Below, in pieces: positions 1-7,919 of a stretch of 64,000 nt of DNA. The notes under the pieces were generated by a model. That model was not told the DNA's origin. It searched no databases and saw only the letters and a list, made by a program, of their open reading frames with translations. Within the stretch, counting starts at the first letter, position 1. The number at the start of each line of letters is the position of its first letter. The DNA lies in NCBI GenBank assembly GCA_910585595.1, contig CAJUET010000008.1, positions 1 through 64,000 on the forward strand. The letters are read 5' to 3'. The stretch comes from an uncultured Christensenella sp. Its GTDB lineage: Bacteria; Bacillota; Clostridia; Christensenellales; Borkfalkiaceae. The translations under genes were made by a program, and so were the position numbers.

Positions 1-285
1 CACCCTCTCAGGTCGGCTACTGATCGTCGCCTTGGTGAGCCGTTACCTCACCAACAAGCTAATCAGACGCGAGCTCATCCTTATCCGATAAATCTTTGAT
101 GGCAAGAAGATGCCTTCAAACCATATTATGCGGTATTATCAGTCGTTTCCAACTGTTATCCCCCAGACATGGGCAGATTGCTCACGCGTTACTCACCCGT
201 CCGCCATGTATTGCTACATTCGACTTGCATGTGTTAAGCACGCCGCCAGCGTTCATCCTGAGCCAGAATCAAACTCTTAAGTTTA
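1..285 (-). rRNA. rrs: 16S ribosomal RNA, 5' part (runs off the left edge)
   Basis: The reverse complement of about 240-280 carries the universal 16S 5' sequence (AGAGTTTGATTCTGGCTCAG followed by GATGAACGCTGGCGGCG). The reverse complement of 1-80 matches the conserved helix region near E. coli position 220-310 (GGTAACGGCTCACCAAGGCGACGAT). About the first 300 bases of the gene are present and the rest lies beyond position 1. The 5' boundary near 285 is estimated from the usual distance to the AGAGTTTGAT block. It is transcribed away from the putative origin at 11.7 kb. Confidence 0.97.
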
Positions 286-509
286 ATTGTTTAAAGCCGA
301 TACGGGGCTGACCGTACCGACGGCTCTAACTTGAATAATTTCTCGTTATCTTTTTTGCTGACTTTGTTTTGAGTACTATGTTGCTCAAAAAAATTGACAG
401 AAACTGCTTTTTGTGTTACAAAAAATCGTTTCTTTCTTATTCTATTTTTAATCTGCGTAAAACGGACAACAGCCCGTTGCCATTCGCATCGAAAGGGAAT
501 AGCTTGTCT

Positions 510-539
510 AGTTTACTACAAGCCGCAACCCTTTGTCAA
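510..539 (-). promoter_or_regulatory. rRNA operon promoter, downstream copy
   Basis: Minus-strand TTGACA (534-539) and TAAACT (510-515) with an 18-base spacer. It has a perfect -35, a weaker -10 and a GC-rich spacer, and lies about 110 bases closer to the 16S gene than the first promoter. Confidence 0.55.
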
Positions 540-622
540 GCATTTTTCACGGCTTTTTTAAAATTTGTAGAAATTTTTTCACAAATCTTTATTCCGTGTG
601 CTTTTCTGCGGACAGCTTGCTT

Positions 623-651
623 ATTCTATCATAGGGAAAAAATAAAGTCAA
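623..651 (-). promoter_or_regulatory. rRNA operon promoter, upstream copy
   Basis: On the minus strand a TTGACT (-35, 646-651) and TAGAAT (-10, 623-628) are separated by exactly 17 bases and point at the 16S gene. The stretch 286-722 has no believable gene; it holds this promoter, a second one at 510-539 and the untranslated rRNA leader. Tandem sigma-A promoters are usual for rRNA operons. Confidence 0.75.
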
Positions 652-728
652 CTGATTTTTACAATATTTTTTGAATTTTTTTTATATTTTTTAACTTTTT
701 TTGTCGGCGGATTTTCATCCACAATATG

Positions 729-757
729 TTGTGTTTTTATTAAGAATATGATACAAT
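729..757 (+). promoter_or_regulatory. sigma-A promoter of the 782-1030 gene
   Basis: TTGTGT (729-734), 17-base spacer, TACAAT (752-757), followed by a GAAAGGA ribosome binding site and the start codon at 782. It is divergent from the rRNA promoters. Confidence 0.65.
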
Positions 758-781
758 CAGTACGAAAGGAATTTAAAAGCT

Positions 782-1030
782 ATGACGATTTTAAGAGTAA
801 CTTTTTGTATTTTAGCGTGTTTATGCGCAGCATGTGCCGTTCCGATCGGCATTTTTTTCGAATGGTGGTGCCTTGTTCCCGTTGCCGCAGCCGCTGTTTT
901 TGCCCTTTTGATGTTTGCGGCAAAGAATAACTTCACCCGTCCGAAAAAGGACGCCCGCACCGATTTTATGAATTCGGAAGAAGAGAACGCGAAAATCAGA
1001 AGCGATAACGAAAAACGTGAAACAAAGTAA
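782..1030 (+). CDS. small membrane protein of unknown function
   Basis: An 82-residue protein with two closely spaced hydrophobic segments (about residues 4-25 and 28-47) and a charged C-terminal tail rich in Lys, Glu, Asp and Arg. The sequence suggests a small integral membrane protein with a cytoplasmic tail. It has its own promoter (729-757), a GAAAGGA ribosome binding site about ten bases before ATG, and a terminator at 1047-1079, so it looks like a real single-gene unit although I do not recognise the family. It lies alone between the rRNA operon and the convergent parB. No functional claim can be made from sequence. Confidence 0.65.
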   Translation: MTILRVTFCILACLCAACAVPIGIFFEWWCLVPVAAAAVFALLMFAAKNNFTRPKKDARTDFMNSEEENAKIRSDNEKRETK

Positions 1031-1046
1031 TATATAATAATGTATA

Positions 1047-1079
1047 AAAAAGTCCCCGTGCCGTCACGCGGGGACTTTT
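1047..1079. terminator. bidirectional terminator between the 782 gene and parB
   Basis: Inverted repeat with arms AAAAGTCCCC-GTG and CAC-GCGGGGACTTTT, with A and T runs on both sides, placed between convergent genes. It can serve both. Confidence 0.85.
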
Positions 1080-1089
1080 CGTATTTTGC

Positions 1090-1989
1090 TTATTCCTGCC
1101 TTTCGATAATATCGAGGATTTCACTGAGCCTGTCAAGATCGTCACGGGAATAATAATCGATATAAATTCTTCCCTTTTTATCCGTTCCTATGAGCGATAC
1201 CTTTGTCTTGAACACCGTTCTTAGCCGCTCGACGAGATGTTTGAGTTCGGCGTTTTGAAGCGCGTTCTTTCTCTCCTTCTCCTTCGCCAACACCTCCGGC
1301 GGATTCAAATACTGTTTGACCGCCCGCTCCGCTTCGCGCACCGACCAGCCGTTCTTAACGCATTCCGCCGCGATCGTCTGCTGCTCCCCCCTGGGAACGG
1401 GCACGAGCGTTCTTGCGTGTCCCGACGAAAGCTTACCCTCCCGCACGAGTGAGATGACCGCGTCGTCGAGCGTCAAAAGACGAAGCGTATTGGCGATTGC
1501 GGGACGCGACTTTCCGAGCCGTTCCGCCAAGACCTCCTGCGTGAGCTTATATTCTTCCATAAGCTTTTTCATACCGTAAGCGGCCTCGATCGGGTTCAGA
1601 TCCTCGCGCTGCAAGTTCTCAATAAGCGAAATTTCCTGGATCTCTTTCTCTGAATAATTCTTCACGATCACAGGCACTTTTTCAAGCCCCGCCATGATCG
1701 CCGCACGGTAACGGCGTTCGCCCGCTATGATCATATATTTACCGCCTCTCCGGTTGACCACGATCGGGTTGATGATGCCGTGTTCTTTGACGGAATTCAT
1801 GAGATCGAACATTGCGCTCTCGTCAAATTCCTTTCTGGGCTGATCGGGGTTGGGGAATACGTCGCCCGTCGACACCTCTTCGACGCCGCCCTTCCCGTTT
1901 CCCTCGGCGGTTTCCGTCTGTGCGTTTTCGTAAGCCTCTTCCGTATCGCTGAACAATGCGGAGAGCCCTCTTCCAAGTCCCTTTGGCAT
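1090..1989 (-). CDS. parB: chromosome-partitioning protein ParB (Spo0J)
   Basis: A 299-residue ParB that binds parS palindromes, spreads as a CTP-dependent clamp and loads SMC near the origin. Visible landmarks are the N-terminal KGLGRGLSAL signature at residues 3-11, which in this family contacts ParA, the CTP-binding GERRYRAA box (90-97), the ENLQRED segment (124-130), and a helix-turn-helix around 149-170 (LTQEVLAERLGKSRPAIANT). The dimerisation domain fills the last 60 residues. It begins three bases after the parA stop and is the last gene of ftsH-parA-parB. Two matching parS sites lie at 5037 and 5081, about 3 kb upstream. The start is supported by the ATG immediately after parA and the conserved N-terminus. 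Confidence 0.97.
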   Translation of the reverse strand: MPKGLGRGLSALFSDTEEAYENAQTETAEGNGKGGVEEVSTGDVFPNPDQPRKEFDESAMFDLMNSVKEHGIINPIVVNRRGGKYMIIAGERRYRAAIMAGLEKVPVIVKNYSEKEIQEISLIENLQREDLNPIEAAYGMKKLMEEYKLTQEVLAERLGKSRPAIANTLRLLTLDDAVISLVREGKLSSGHARTLVPVPRGEQQTIAAECVKNGWSVREAERAVKQYLNPPEVLAKEKERKNALQNAELKHLVERLRTVFKTKVSLIGTDKKGRIYIDYYSRDDLDRLSEILDIIERQE

Positions 1990-1992
1990 TTG

Positions 1993-2763
1993 TTATTCCC
2001 CCTCGCTTTTTTTTAAAAATTCTTCGGTAAGCGCCGCGTACGCACGCGCGCCCATACATTTCGGATCATGCAACAGAATCGGCTTGCCGTGGCTCGGCGC
2101 TTCCGAAAGACGGATATTACGCGGGATCACGATTTCATAAAGCTTCTTCGTAAAATACTTCTTGATTTCCGCCGCAATCTGTTTACTGATAAGCGATCTG
2201 CCGTCGTACATGGTCAGCGCGACGCCCTCGATCTTCAAATCCTTGTTAAGATGTTGACGAACGAGAGAGATTGTATTCATGAGCTGCGAAAGCCCCTCCA
2301 AAGCGTAGTATTCGCTTTGAATGGGGATCACCACGCTGTCCGCGGCAGCCAATGCATTGATCGTCAAAAGCCCCAAAGACGGCGGACAGTCGATCATCAG
2401 ATAATCGTAGTTCTTTTTGATTTTATCAAGAGCCGTTTTCAGCACCTTTTCGCGCGACTTTTTATAGACGAGTTCTACTTCCGCACCCGCCAGATCGATG
2501 TTTGCGGGCAGAATATCAAGCCCTTTGACTTCGGTGGGAAGAACATTGTCCTTGACCTCCTCGTCGTCGATTACGACGTTATAGCTCGACTTCTTTAACG
2601 CACTCTTTGAAAAGCCGAGCCCCGTCGTTGCATTTCCCTGAGGGTCAAGATCGATCAGGAGAACTCTCTTTCCTACACTCGCAATATATGCCGACATATT
2701 GACGCAGGTCGTTGTTTTTCCCACGCCGCCCTTCTGGTTGGAAAAGGAGATGATTTTTCCCAT
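1993..2763 (-). CDS. parA: chromosome-partitioning ATPase ParA (Soj)
   Basis: A 256-residue ParA/MinD-type ATPase that works with ParB in origin segregation and, in Bacillus, modulates DnaA. The deviant Walker A motif KGGVGKTT lies at residues 11-18. A switch I/Walker A' aspartate follows in LIDLDPQGNAT (about 37-47), and Walker B is the YLMIDCPPSLG segment. The length is typical of chromosomal Soj and there is no N-terminal DNA-binding extension of the plasmid type. It starts 11 bases downstream of ftsH and is followed at once by parB, so the three are probably one transcript. Confidence 0.97.
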   Translation of the reverse strand: MGKIISFSNQKGGVGKTTTCVNMSAYIASVGKRVLLIDLDPQGNATTGLGFSKSALKKSSYNVVIDDEEVKDNVLPTEVKGLDILPANIDLAGAEVELVYKKSREKVLKTALDKIKKNYDYLMIDCPPSLGLLTINALAAADSVVIPIQSEYYALEGLSQLMNTISLVRQHLNKDLKIEGVALTMYDGRSLISKQIAAEIKKYFTKKLYEIVIPRNIRLSEAPSHGKPILLHDPKCMGARAYAALTEEFLKKSEGE

Positions 2764-2774
2764 ATTCTCGCCCC

Positions 2775-4820
2775 TTATTCTTCGTGTTTATCGCTGCCGC
2801 TTTCGTCCGCGCCCTCTTCCTTGGCATCAGGTCCGCTTTTGTTCTCTTTTTCCTCGGGCGATCCCTTTGTCGCCTTCTCGGGATCCTCGCCTTCGGACTC
2901 TTTGCGTAAGTTCTCGACCGCCTCTCCCGCAGGCGTGTTTTCAAACTTTTTTCCGAACGGACGGTCGGGCATTCCGCTGTCGTGCTTTTCCATATATTCA
3001 AGCACTTCTTTATAGCTCTTGCCGTTCATGAGCATATCCACCTCGTCCGTGTAGATCGTTTCACGTTCTACAAGCACGCGCGCCATATTGTCGAGAATTT
3101 CGCGGTTTTCCGAAAGAAGCTTACGCGCTCTCTCATACTGCGTCATGATGATCTTCTTGACTTCCGCGTCAATGAGCCCTGCGGTTTCCTCCGAATAAAT
3201 ATTGCGCTCCTCGTAATCTCTGCCGAGGAATACGGGTCCGCTGCTACCGTAGGCGATGGGACCGAGCTTATCACTCATACCCCATTCGGTGACCATTCTT
3301 CTCGCCTCTTTCGTGGCGACCTGAATATCGTTCGAGGCTCCCGCCGAAACGTCGTGTACGACAAGCTCTTCCGCAACGCGTCCGCCGAGCGTCATACAGA
3401 TGTCATCGTTAAGTTTGTTAACAGTATCCCTTCTGTCATCCGTTTCCGGACGGGTGAGCGTATAGCCTGCCGCCATGCCGCGGGGAATAATGGAGACCTC
3501 TTGAACGTCCTCACAGTTCTTGCAGAGCTTTGCAAGAATCGCGTGCCCCGATTCGTGATAGGCGGTGTTCTTTTTGTCAAGTTCGCTTACAACGCGACTC
3601 TTCTTCTGCGGCCCCATGATAACTTTGTTAATTCCTTCATAAAGGTCGAGATTATTGATCATGGTCCTGCCCGCACGTGCCGCCAGAATGGCAGCCTCAT
3701 TCAAGAGGTTAGCAAGGTCGGCTCCGGAAAAGCCGCTCGTTATGCGGGCAATTATTTTGAAATTGACCTCGGGTGCCATAGGCTTATTGCGCGCGTGTAC
3801 TTTTAAAATCTGCTCCCTTCCCTTGACGTCGGGAAGATTTACGTAGACTTGCCTATCAAAGCGCCCCGGACGAAGCAATGCGCTATCCAAAATATCGGCG
3901 CGGTTTGTTGCCGCCATTACGATAACGCCTTCATTTGTTTCGAACCCGTCCATCTGCACGAGAATTTGGTTAAGGGTTTGTTCACGCTCGTCGTGCCCTC
4001 CCCCCAAACCGGCTCCGCGTTGACGCCCGACCGCATCGATCTCATCAATGAAGATAATACAGGGCTGCTGCCGCTTTGCCATTTCAAACAGATCGCGCAC
4101 GCGGGAAGCCCCTACACCGACGTACATTTCAACAAAGTCCGAACCGCTGACCGAGAAGAAGGGCACACCCGCTTCCCCCGCCACCGCTTTGGCAAATAAT
4201 GTTTTACCTGTTCCCGGAGGGCCTACGAGAAGCACACCTTTGGGGATCTTCGCCCCGAGGTTGGAAAACTTCTTCGGATTCTTTAAGAACTCGACGACCT
4301 CTGCAAGTTCTTCTTTTTCCTCCTCCGCTCCTGCGACATCGGAAAACCGCACCTTTAAGTTGGTCGTTACCTTTGCCTTGGTCCTCCCGAAACTCATCGC
4401 TTTGGAGCCGCCACCGCTTGTGGCGCGAAGCACCATAAAGAATGCGATAACGCCGATCGCAAGCACTCCTATATAGACGACGTTCGTCCAGCTCGAACCG
4501 GAGTTGGGGTTTGCTTTGTTGTAGGAATCAATCTTTCCCTCATTCTTCCACTTTGCCAAATCACCCGTTGCGGAATCTACGCTGTCGTAATAATTTGATA
4601 CGATTGCCCAACGGTAGTCGTTTTTATCTCTAAAATAGCCTTTAAGCGTGTATCCGTCCACCTCTATCTCTTTAAAGTCCCCACTCTCCACCATTTCGAG
4701 AAACTCGGAAGTATCGACGTGCTTACTGTTTTTGATTTGGGAAGTGATGATAAAGTATGCCGCAATTCCCAAAACCGCCGCCAGCAAAACGCTGATAATT
4801 ATTTTTAGTGTTCTGCTCAA
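2775..4820 (-). CDS. ftsH: ATP-dependent membrane zinc protease FtsH
   Basis: A 681-residue membrane AAA+ protease that degrades misfolded and regulatory membrane proteins. Transmembrane segments lie at about 7-26 and 112-132 with an extracytoplasmic domain between. The AAA module has Walker A GPPGTGKT (200-207), Walker B IIFIDEIDAVG, and the pore motif in EMYVGVGASR. The zinc site is HESGH (422-426) with a third ligand likely in SNDIQ near 498. After about residue 620 the protein ends in a low-complexity Glu/Lys/Pro/Ser tail, longer than usual. The start is TTG at 4820, supported by AAGGAG seven bases before it and by promoter 4882-4910. It heads an operon with parA and parB; ftsH more often sits with tilS and hpt. 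Confidence 0.96.
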   Translation of the reverse strand: MSRTLKIIISVLLAAVLGIAAYFIITSQIKNSKHVDTSEFLEMVESGDFKEIEVDGYTLKGYFRDKNDYRWAIVSNYYDSVDSATGDLAKWKNEGKIDSYNKANPNSGSSWTNVVYIGVLAIGVIAFFMVLRATSGGGSKAMSFGRTKAKVTTNLKVRFSDVAGAEEEKEELAEVVEFLKNPKKFSNLGAKIPKGVLLVGPPGTGKTLFAKAVAGEAGVPFFSVSGSDFVEMYVGVGASRVRDLFEMAKRQQPCIIFIDEIDAVGRQRGAGLGGGHDEREQTLNQILVQMDGFETNEGVIVMAATNRADILDSALLRPGRFDRQVYVNLPDVKGREQILKVHARNKPMAPEVNFKIIARITSGFSGADLANLLNEAAILAARAGRTMINNLDLYEGINKVIMGPQKKSRVVSELDKKNTAYHESGHAILAKLCKNCEDVQEVSIIPRGMAAGYTLTRPETDDRRDTVNKLNDDICMTLGGRVAEELVVHDVSAGASNDIQVATKEARRMVTEWGMSDKLGPIAYGSSGPVFLGRDYEERNIYSEETAGLIDAEVKKIIMTQYERARKLLSENREILDNMARVLVERETIYTDEVDMLMNGKSYKEVLEYMEKHDSGMPDRPFGKKFENTPAGEAVENLRKESEGEDPEKATKGSPEEKENKSGPDAKEEGADESGSDKHEE

Positions 4821-4881
4821 ATTGCTTCTCCTTTTGAAATTATTATATTTCGCATTACAGTATGCGTAAATTTCGTGCTCT

Positions 4882-4910
4882 ATTGTATCATAGTACTATG
4901 ATTTTTGCAA
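4882..4910 (-). promoter_or_regulatory. sigma-A promoter of ftsH-parA-parB
   Basis: Minus-strand TTGCAA (4905-4910), 17-base spacer, TACAAT (4882-4887), about 60 bases before the TTG start of ftsH. Confidence 0.7.
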
Positions 4911-5036
4911 GTAAAAATTCCCAAATTTTCTGAATTTTTCACAATTATCACTTTCCTTGCAAAAATGCTCTGAGTTGTTTAAAAACGGTATGCGTTAAGG
5001 TTATTTCTTTGTTTTTTGTGCCATTTCAGCCGAAAA

Positions 5037-5052
5037 TGTTTCATGTGAAACA
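5037..5052. other. parS centromere site 1 (one arm base changed)
   Basis: TGTTTCATGTGAAACA, one mismatch from the 16-base parS consensus recognised by Spo0J/ParB (T for C at the centre). It lies between ftsH and cvpA, 28 bases from a perfect second copy. In established examples parS sites cluster around the origin and near parAB. Confidence 0.93.
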
Positions 5053-5080
5053 CTTTCTGAAGTTTTTTTGCTAAAAATGG

Positions 5081-5096
5081 TGTTTCACGTGAAACA
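5081..5096. other. parS centromere site 2 (perfect palindrome)
   Basis: TGTTTCACGTGAAACA is the exact palindromic parS consensus. Start-to-start distance to site 1 is 44 bases, about four helical turns, so both copies face the same side of the DNA. Confidence 0.97.
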
Positions 5097-5133
5097 ATAA
5101 CCGCAAAATATATTTATTCGCGTATAAAATAAA

Positions 5134-5165
5134 AAATGCCCTTGTGCTTTCACAAGACGGCATTT
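5134..5165 (-). terminator. terminator after cvpA
   Basis: Arms AAATGCC-CTTGTG and CACAAG-GGCATTT around a short loop. On the minus strand it is followed by a run of T-rich sequence, and it lies directly after the cvpA stop. Confidence 0.75.
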
Positions 5166-5169
5166 GGAT

Positions 5170-5712
5170 TTATAAGTGAAAATTCAGATGTGTGGCATCG
5201 ATAAACCACTGAGATTCGAATATTTTTCCGACCACGCTGCTCGAAGCAATAAAGTCATGAAAGGATTCATTCGGGATCCACTTGAATACGGCAAACAAAA
5301 CGAACAGAAAAACAAAGGCTTTAAATGCACCGAGAACTCCGCCGAGAATCATATTAACAAATCTGAGTGGCGCAACGCTGTCCATGATTGCGCTGCCGAA
5401 ACTACCCAAGAGCCAACAACCGAGTTTGACGGCGACCAAAAGCAAAATAAAGCTAAGTGCCACCATGATCCATTGCCCGAGCGGTTCGCCCACGGCATTG
5501 TTCAACGAGGTGGTCGCGCCGAAATTCCGCTCTAACGAAGCCTGTACCGCTACGCAGAAGGTGATTGCGACCGCTACGGAAAGGATCGTCCCTGCGATTT
5601 TGCAAACTCCCTTTACAAAACCCCGTCTGACGCCGAGCAGTATTCCCAAAATAATGATCGCGAAGAAAAGAATGTCTAAAACCCATCCTCCCTTCGCTAA
5701 AAGTGCATTCAT
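5170..5712 (-). CDS. cvpA: CvpA family membrane protein
   Basis: A 180-residue integral membrane protein. It has four hydrophobic segments (about 12-28, 38-60, 82-107 and 122-145) and the family-typical GVRRGFVKGVCKIAG stretch between the first two. CvpA proteins were named for colicin V production and are linked to envelope integrity and peptidoglycan turnover; the exact role is not settled. It has its own sigma-A promoter (5736-5764), a GGAGG ribosome binding site six bases before ATG, and a terminator, so it is monocistronic. It is divergent from yyaC. Confidence 0.88.
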   Translation of the reverse strand: MNALLAKGGWVLDILFFAIIILGILLGVRRGFVKGVCKIAGTILSVAVAITFCVAVQASLERNFGATTSLNNAVGEPLGQWIMVALSFILLLVAVKLGCWLLGSFGSAIMDSVAPLRFVNMILGGVLGAFKAFVFLFVLFAVFKWIPNESFHDFIASSSVVGKIFESQWFIDATHLNFHL

Positions 5713-5735
5713 ATTTCCTCCAAAGGCAGATTTTT

Positions 5736-5764
5736 ATTATAACATATCCCGACGGATTTGTCAA
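5736..5764 (-). promoter_or_regulatory. sigma-A promoter of cvpA
   Basis: Minus-strand TTGACA (5759-5764) and TATAAT (5736-5741), both perfect consensus, with a 17-base spacer. Confidence 0.9.
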
Positions 5765-5819
5765 AGGTTGTATAAAACGAAATGAAATAGACAAGAATTT
5801 ATTCGGTTCAGGAGTGATT

Positions 5820-6368
5820 ATGGAGTATTCTTTTCATTTTTATAACGGTATGGTAGAAACCGGCATTTTAACAGCGCTAAATGCGTTGGCGCAGAACTTT
5901 AAGTCTGCGCCCGTCGTTTTATGTATCGGTAGCGACCTTGCGATCGGCGACAGCCTCGGTCCGATCGTAGGAACGATGTTAAAACGGAAGGGGTTCTGCG
6001 GCTCTCTCTACGGCACGCTCAAAAATCCCGTCACGGCAAAAGAAGTTAAGTATATTAACGATTTTTTGAGAAAGACGCACCCGAACGCCCCTGTAATTGC
6101 AATCGACGCGGCGGTCGGCGACGATTCCGATATCGGGCTAATAAAAGTTGCGGGCGGGGCGTTAAAGCCCGGTTCGGGCGCAAATAAGCGGCTCGGAAAA
6201 GTAGGGGACGTCTCTATATTGGGAATCGTAGCGGGCAAGAGTACTTTTTCCTATTCCGTCCTCAATCTGACCCGTTTAAATCTTGTTTACGCCATGGCAG
6301 AGGCAATTTCGGATGCTATTTTGTCGTTTTCCTTTGAGGAAACCTGGCAAATCAAAAAAGACGCTTAA
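5820..6368 (+). CDS. yyaC: spore protein YyaC (DUF1256, GPR-like peptidase fold)
   Basis: A 182-residue member of the YyaC/DUF1256 family, related in fold to the germination protease GPR and found almost only in endospore formers. The signature CIGSDLAIGDSLGPIVG lies near residues 38-54, with a conserved IDAAVGDDSDIG segment and GSGANKRLGKVGDVSI later. In Bacillus subtilis yyaC is also close to spo0J/soj, so the location is conserved. The start is ATG at 5820, because a CAGGAG site precedes it by seven bases; an upstream in-frame ATG at 5703 lies across the cvpA promoter and is unlikely. This is good evidence that the organism forms, or recently formed, spores. Confidence 0.93.
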   Translation: MEYSFHFYNGMVETGILTALNALAQNFKSAPVVLCIGSDLAIGDSLGPIVGTMLKRKGFCGSLYGTLKNPVTAKEVKYINDFLRKTHPNAPVIAIDAAVGDDSDIGLIKVAGGALKPGSGANKRLGKVGDVSILGIVAGKSTFSYSVLNLTRLNLVYAMAEAISDAILSFSFEETWQIKKDA

Positions 6369-6410
6369 AGTCCTTTCAAAAGATTGAGCAGACAAGTTTT
6401 TATGATTTAG

Positions 6411-6439
6411 TTGACAAAATTTACCAAAGCGGGTACAAT
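6411..6439 (+). promoter_or_regulatory. sigma-A promoter of the 6471 gene
   Basis: TTGACA (6411-6416), 17-base spacer, TACAAT (6434-6439). The leader is about 25 bases. Confidence 0.88.
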
Positions 6440-6470
6440 GATAGAAAATCAGACAAGGAGATACCGAATC

Positions 6471-6713
6471 ATGGTAAAAACCGTAAAAGGAAAAACAAAG
6501 ACTACCGTTTATGACACTGCGACCGCATCTATCGTAAAAAAAGTTACGAGCGGCGTATGGGGAGATCCCGCAGGATACGAAACGACGCTTTACGTCACCG
6601 AGGCAGGGGAATACTTCCTCTATACTTACGGCGGAAGCGAATCGCCTTATTCGAAGGAAGCGATCACCGCTTACACGAAGGCGAAGGCAGAAGCCTGGTT
6701 ACAGAACAACTAA
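6471..6713 (+). CDS. small conserved-looking protein of unknown function
   Basis: An 80-residue soluble protein rich in Thr, Lys, Tyr and Gly, with no membrane segment or Cys. It starts MVKTVKGKTKTTVYDTAT. The strong promoter, a consensus AAGGAGAT nine bases before ATG and a strong terminator (6722-6757) show a well expressed single gene. An upstream ATG at 6438 overlaps the -10 box and can be ruled out. I do not recognise the family. A role cannot be assigned; the neighbours (yyaC and jag) belong to other transcripts. Confidence 0.78.
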   Translation: MVKTVKGKTKTTVYDTATASIVKKVTSGVWGDPAGYETTLYVTEAGEYFLYTYGGSESPYSKEAITAYTKAKAEAWLQNN

Positions 6714-6721
6714 TAAGGTAC

Positions 6722-6757
6722 AAAAAGAGCCGTGCGCAATGCGTACGGCTCTTTTTG
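6722..6757 (+). terminator. intrinsic terminator of the 6471 gene
   Basis: Stem of AAAAAGAGCCGT-GCGC paired with GCGT-ACGGCTCTTTTT around a three-base loop, ending in a T run. Confidence 0.92.
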
Positions 6758-6956
6758 TTTGCCCGAAATGCCGGATCCATGCATTTTAACGTGTTTTTAT
6801 GCTCAAAAATGCCCGTTTTGAGCTCTTCTCACGGAGCGGTGGCGAATTTCGGCATGAATTTTGGGAGATGCTCCGTCAGAATCGCTCATATCTCATAAAA
6901 AACCGCGCTTTCAGGGCGGTTTTCACAATTATTTGCCGTTCCGAAAAACGCACATA

Positions 6957-6982
6957 AAAAAAGCCCCGCATGGGGGCTTTTT
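6957..6982 (-). terminator. terminator of the rpmH-rnpA-yidD-yidC-jag transcript
   Basis: AAAAAGCCCC and GGGGGCTTTTT around a four-base loop, directly after the jag stop; T-rich in both directions. The stretch 6758-6956 has no gene, only a weak second inverted repeat at 6897-6922. Confidence 0.85.
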
Positions 6983-6991
6983 AATTTTCAA

Positions 6992-7900
6992 TCATTCTTC
7001 CTCGTTATTTTCTTCGTCGCGGGAATTGCCGAGGTAGCTTCCAAAGAAACGGGAATAGGAGGAGCCGCTTCGGTTCAGACTCGTGCCCGACGACTGCGGC
7101 GTTCCTTCCTGCGGAAGGGAACGCTTCGGATAGGGCTTAGAACCGTTCTTATCCCTGTTGCCGTATTTATTGCCGCCGCGGTTGTTGTTGCGGTCGTTTC
7201 TGCCGCCCTGGCGGTTCTTGTCGTAGCGTACGTTCTTCGGCGTGATCACGACAAAGCGCGCGGGCTCGTTGCCTTCACTGTGCGTCGTCACGTCAGGGTT
7301 GTCCATAAGCGCTGCATGAATGATCCTGCGTTCGTAGGGATTCATCGGCTCCAAGCGCACTTTTCTGCCCTGTCTTGTCGCTTTCGCAGCGTACTTCTCC
7401 GCAACGCGCTGTAAAGTCTCCTCGCGGCGCTCGCGGTAATTTTCAAAGTCCACGACAACGCGCACATAGGACTTTCTTCCGATATTCGCAACAGCGCCGG
7501 CAAGCGTCTGCAACGCGTCGATCACTTCGCCTCTGCGCCCGATAATGCCTTTTGCGGAATCGGAACGCAAGTTGATAACGATTTTTTCTTCCTCGCTTTC
7601 AAGCACGGGCTCGACCTCTTCGCCGAGTTTTTCAAAAAGTCCTTCCAAAAATTTCACGGCACGCGCGCCGTCCGATTCTCCGGATAATGAAGAGGGGGTT
7701 TCCTCTTGCTCGTCCTGTGCCTTCGGCTTATCAATTATGGTGAGTTTGACTGCTGCCGCGACGGATTTTCCGATACGACGGATCTTTCCCTCTTCCAAAA
7801 CCTCGACTTCCACAGCCTCACGGGGAAGTCCGAGCGCTTTTAACCCTGTCTCAATTGCTTCGTCAACGGTCTTGCCGATGAAATTAAGTGATTTTTCCAT
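6992..7900 (-). CDS. khpB: RNA-binding protein Jag/KhpB (Jag_N, KH, R3H)
   Basis: A 302-residue protein with the Jag N-terminal domain (about 1-50, SLNFIGKTVDEAIETGL), a linker, a type II KH domain with KGIIGRRGEVIDALQTLAG, and an R3H domain with NPYERRIIHAAL followed by THSEG. In Firmicutes KhpB/Jag with KhpA binds RNA and affects cell division and elongation. The last 70 residues are an unusual Gly/Asn/Arg/Ser-rich tail, probably disordered and RNA-binding. The start is ATG at 7900, with GGAGT seven bases before it; an in-frame ATG further up lies inside yidC and lacks a site. It is the last gene of the rpmH operon, as in Bacillus. Confidence 0.93.
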   Translation of the reverse strand: MEKSLNFIGKTVDEAIETGLKALGLPREAVEVEVLEEGKIRRIGKSVAAAVKLTIIDKPKAQDEQEETPSSLSGESDGARAVKFLEGLFEKLGEEVEPVLESEEEKIVINLRSDSAKGIIGRRGEVIDALQTLAGAVANIGRKSYVRVVVDFENYRERREETLQRVAEKYAAKATRQGRKVRLEPMNPYERRIIHAALMDNPDVTTHSEGNEPARFVVITPKNVRYDKNRQGGRNDRNNNRGGNKYGNRDKNGSKPYPKRSLPQEGTPQSSGTSLNRSGSSYSRFFGSYLGNSRDEENNEEE

Positions 7901-7919
7901 ATATTTACTCCGAATGTTA

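Noticed and set aside
96..674. Two small plus-strand open frames at 96-311 and 369-674
   Set aside because: The first lies inside the 16S rRNA gene; the second covers both rRNA promoters. Neither has a ribosome binding site.
6897..6922. Second inverted repeat after the 6471 gene
   Set aside because: Arms AAAACCGC and GGCGGTTTT are imperfect and only weakly terminator-like; the strong terminator at 6722-6757 already ends the transcript. Kept as a note only.
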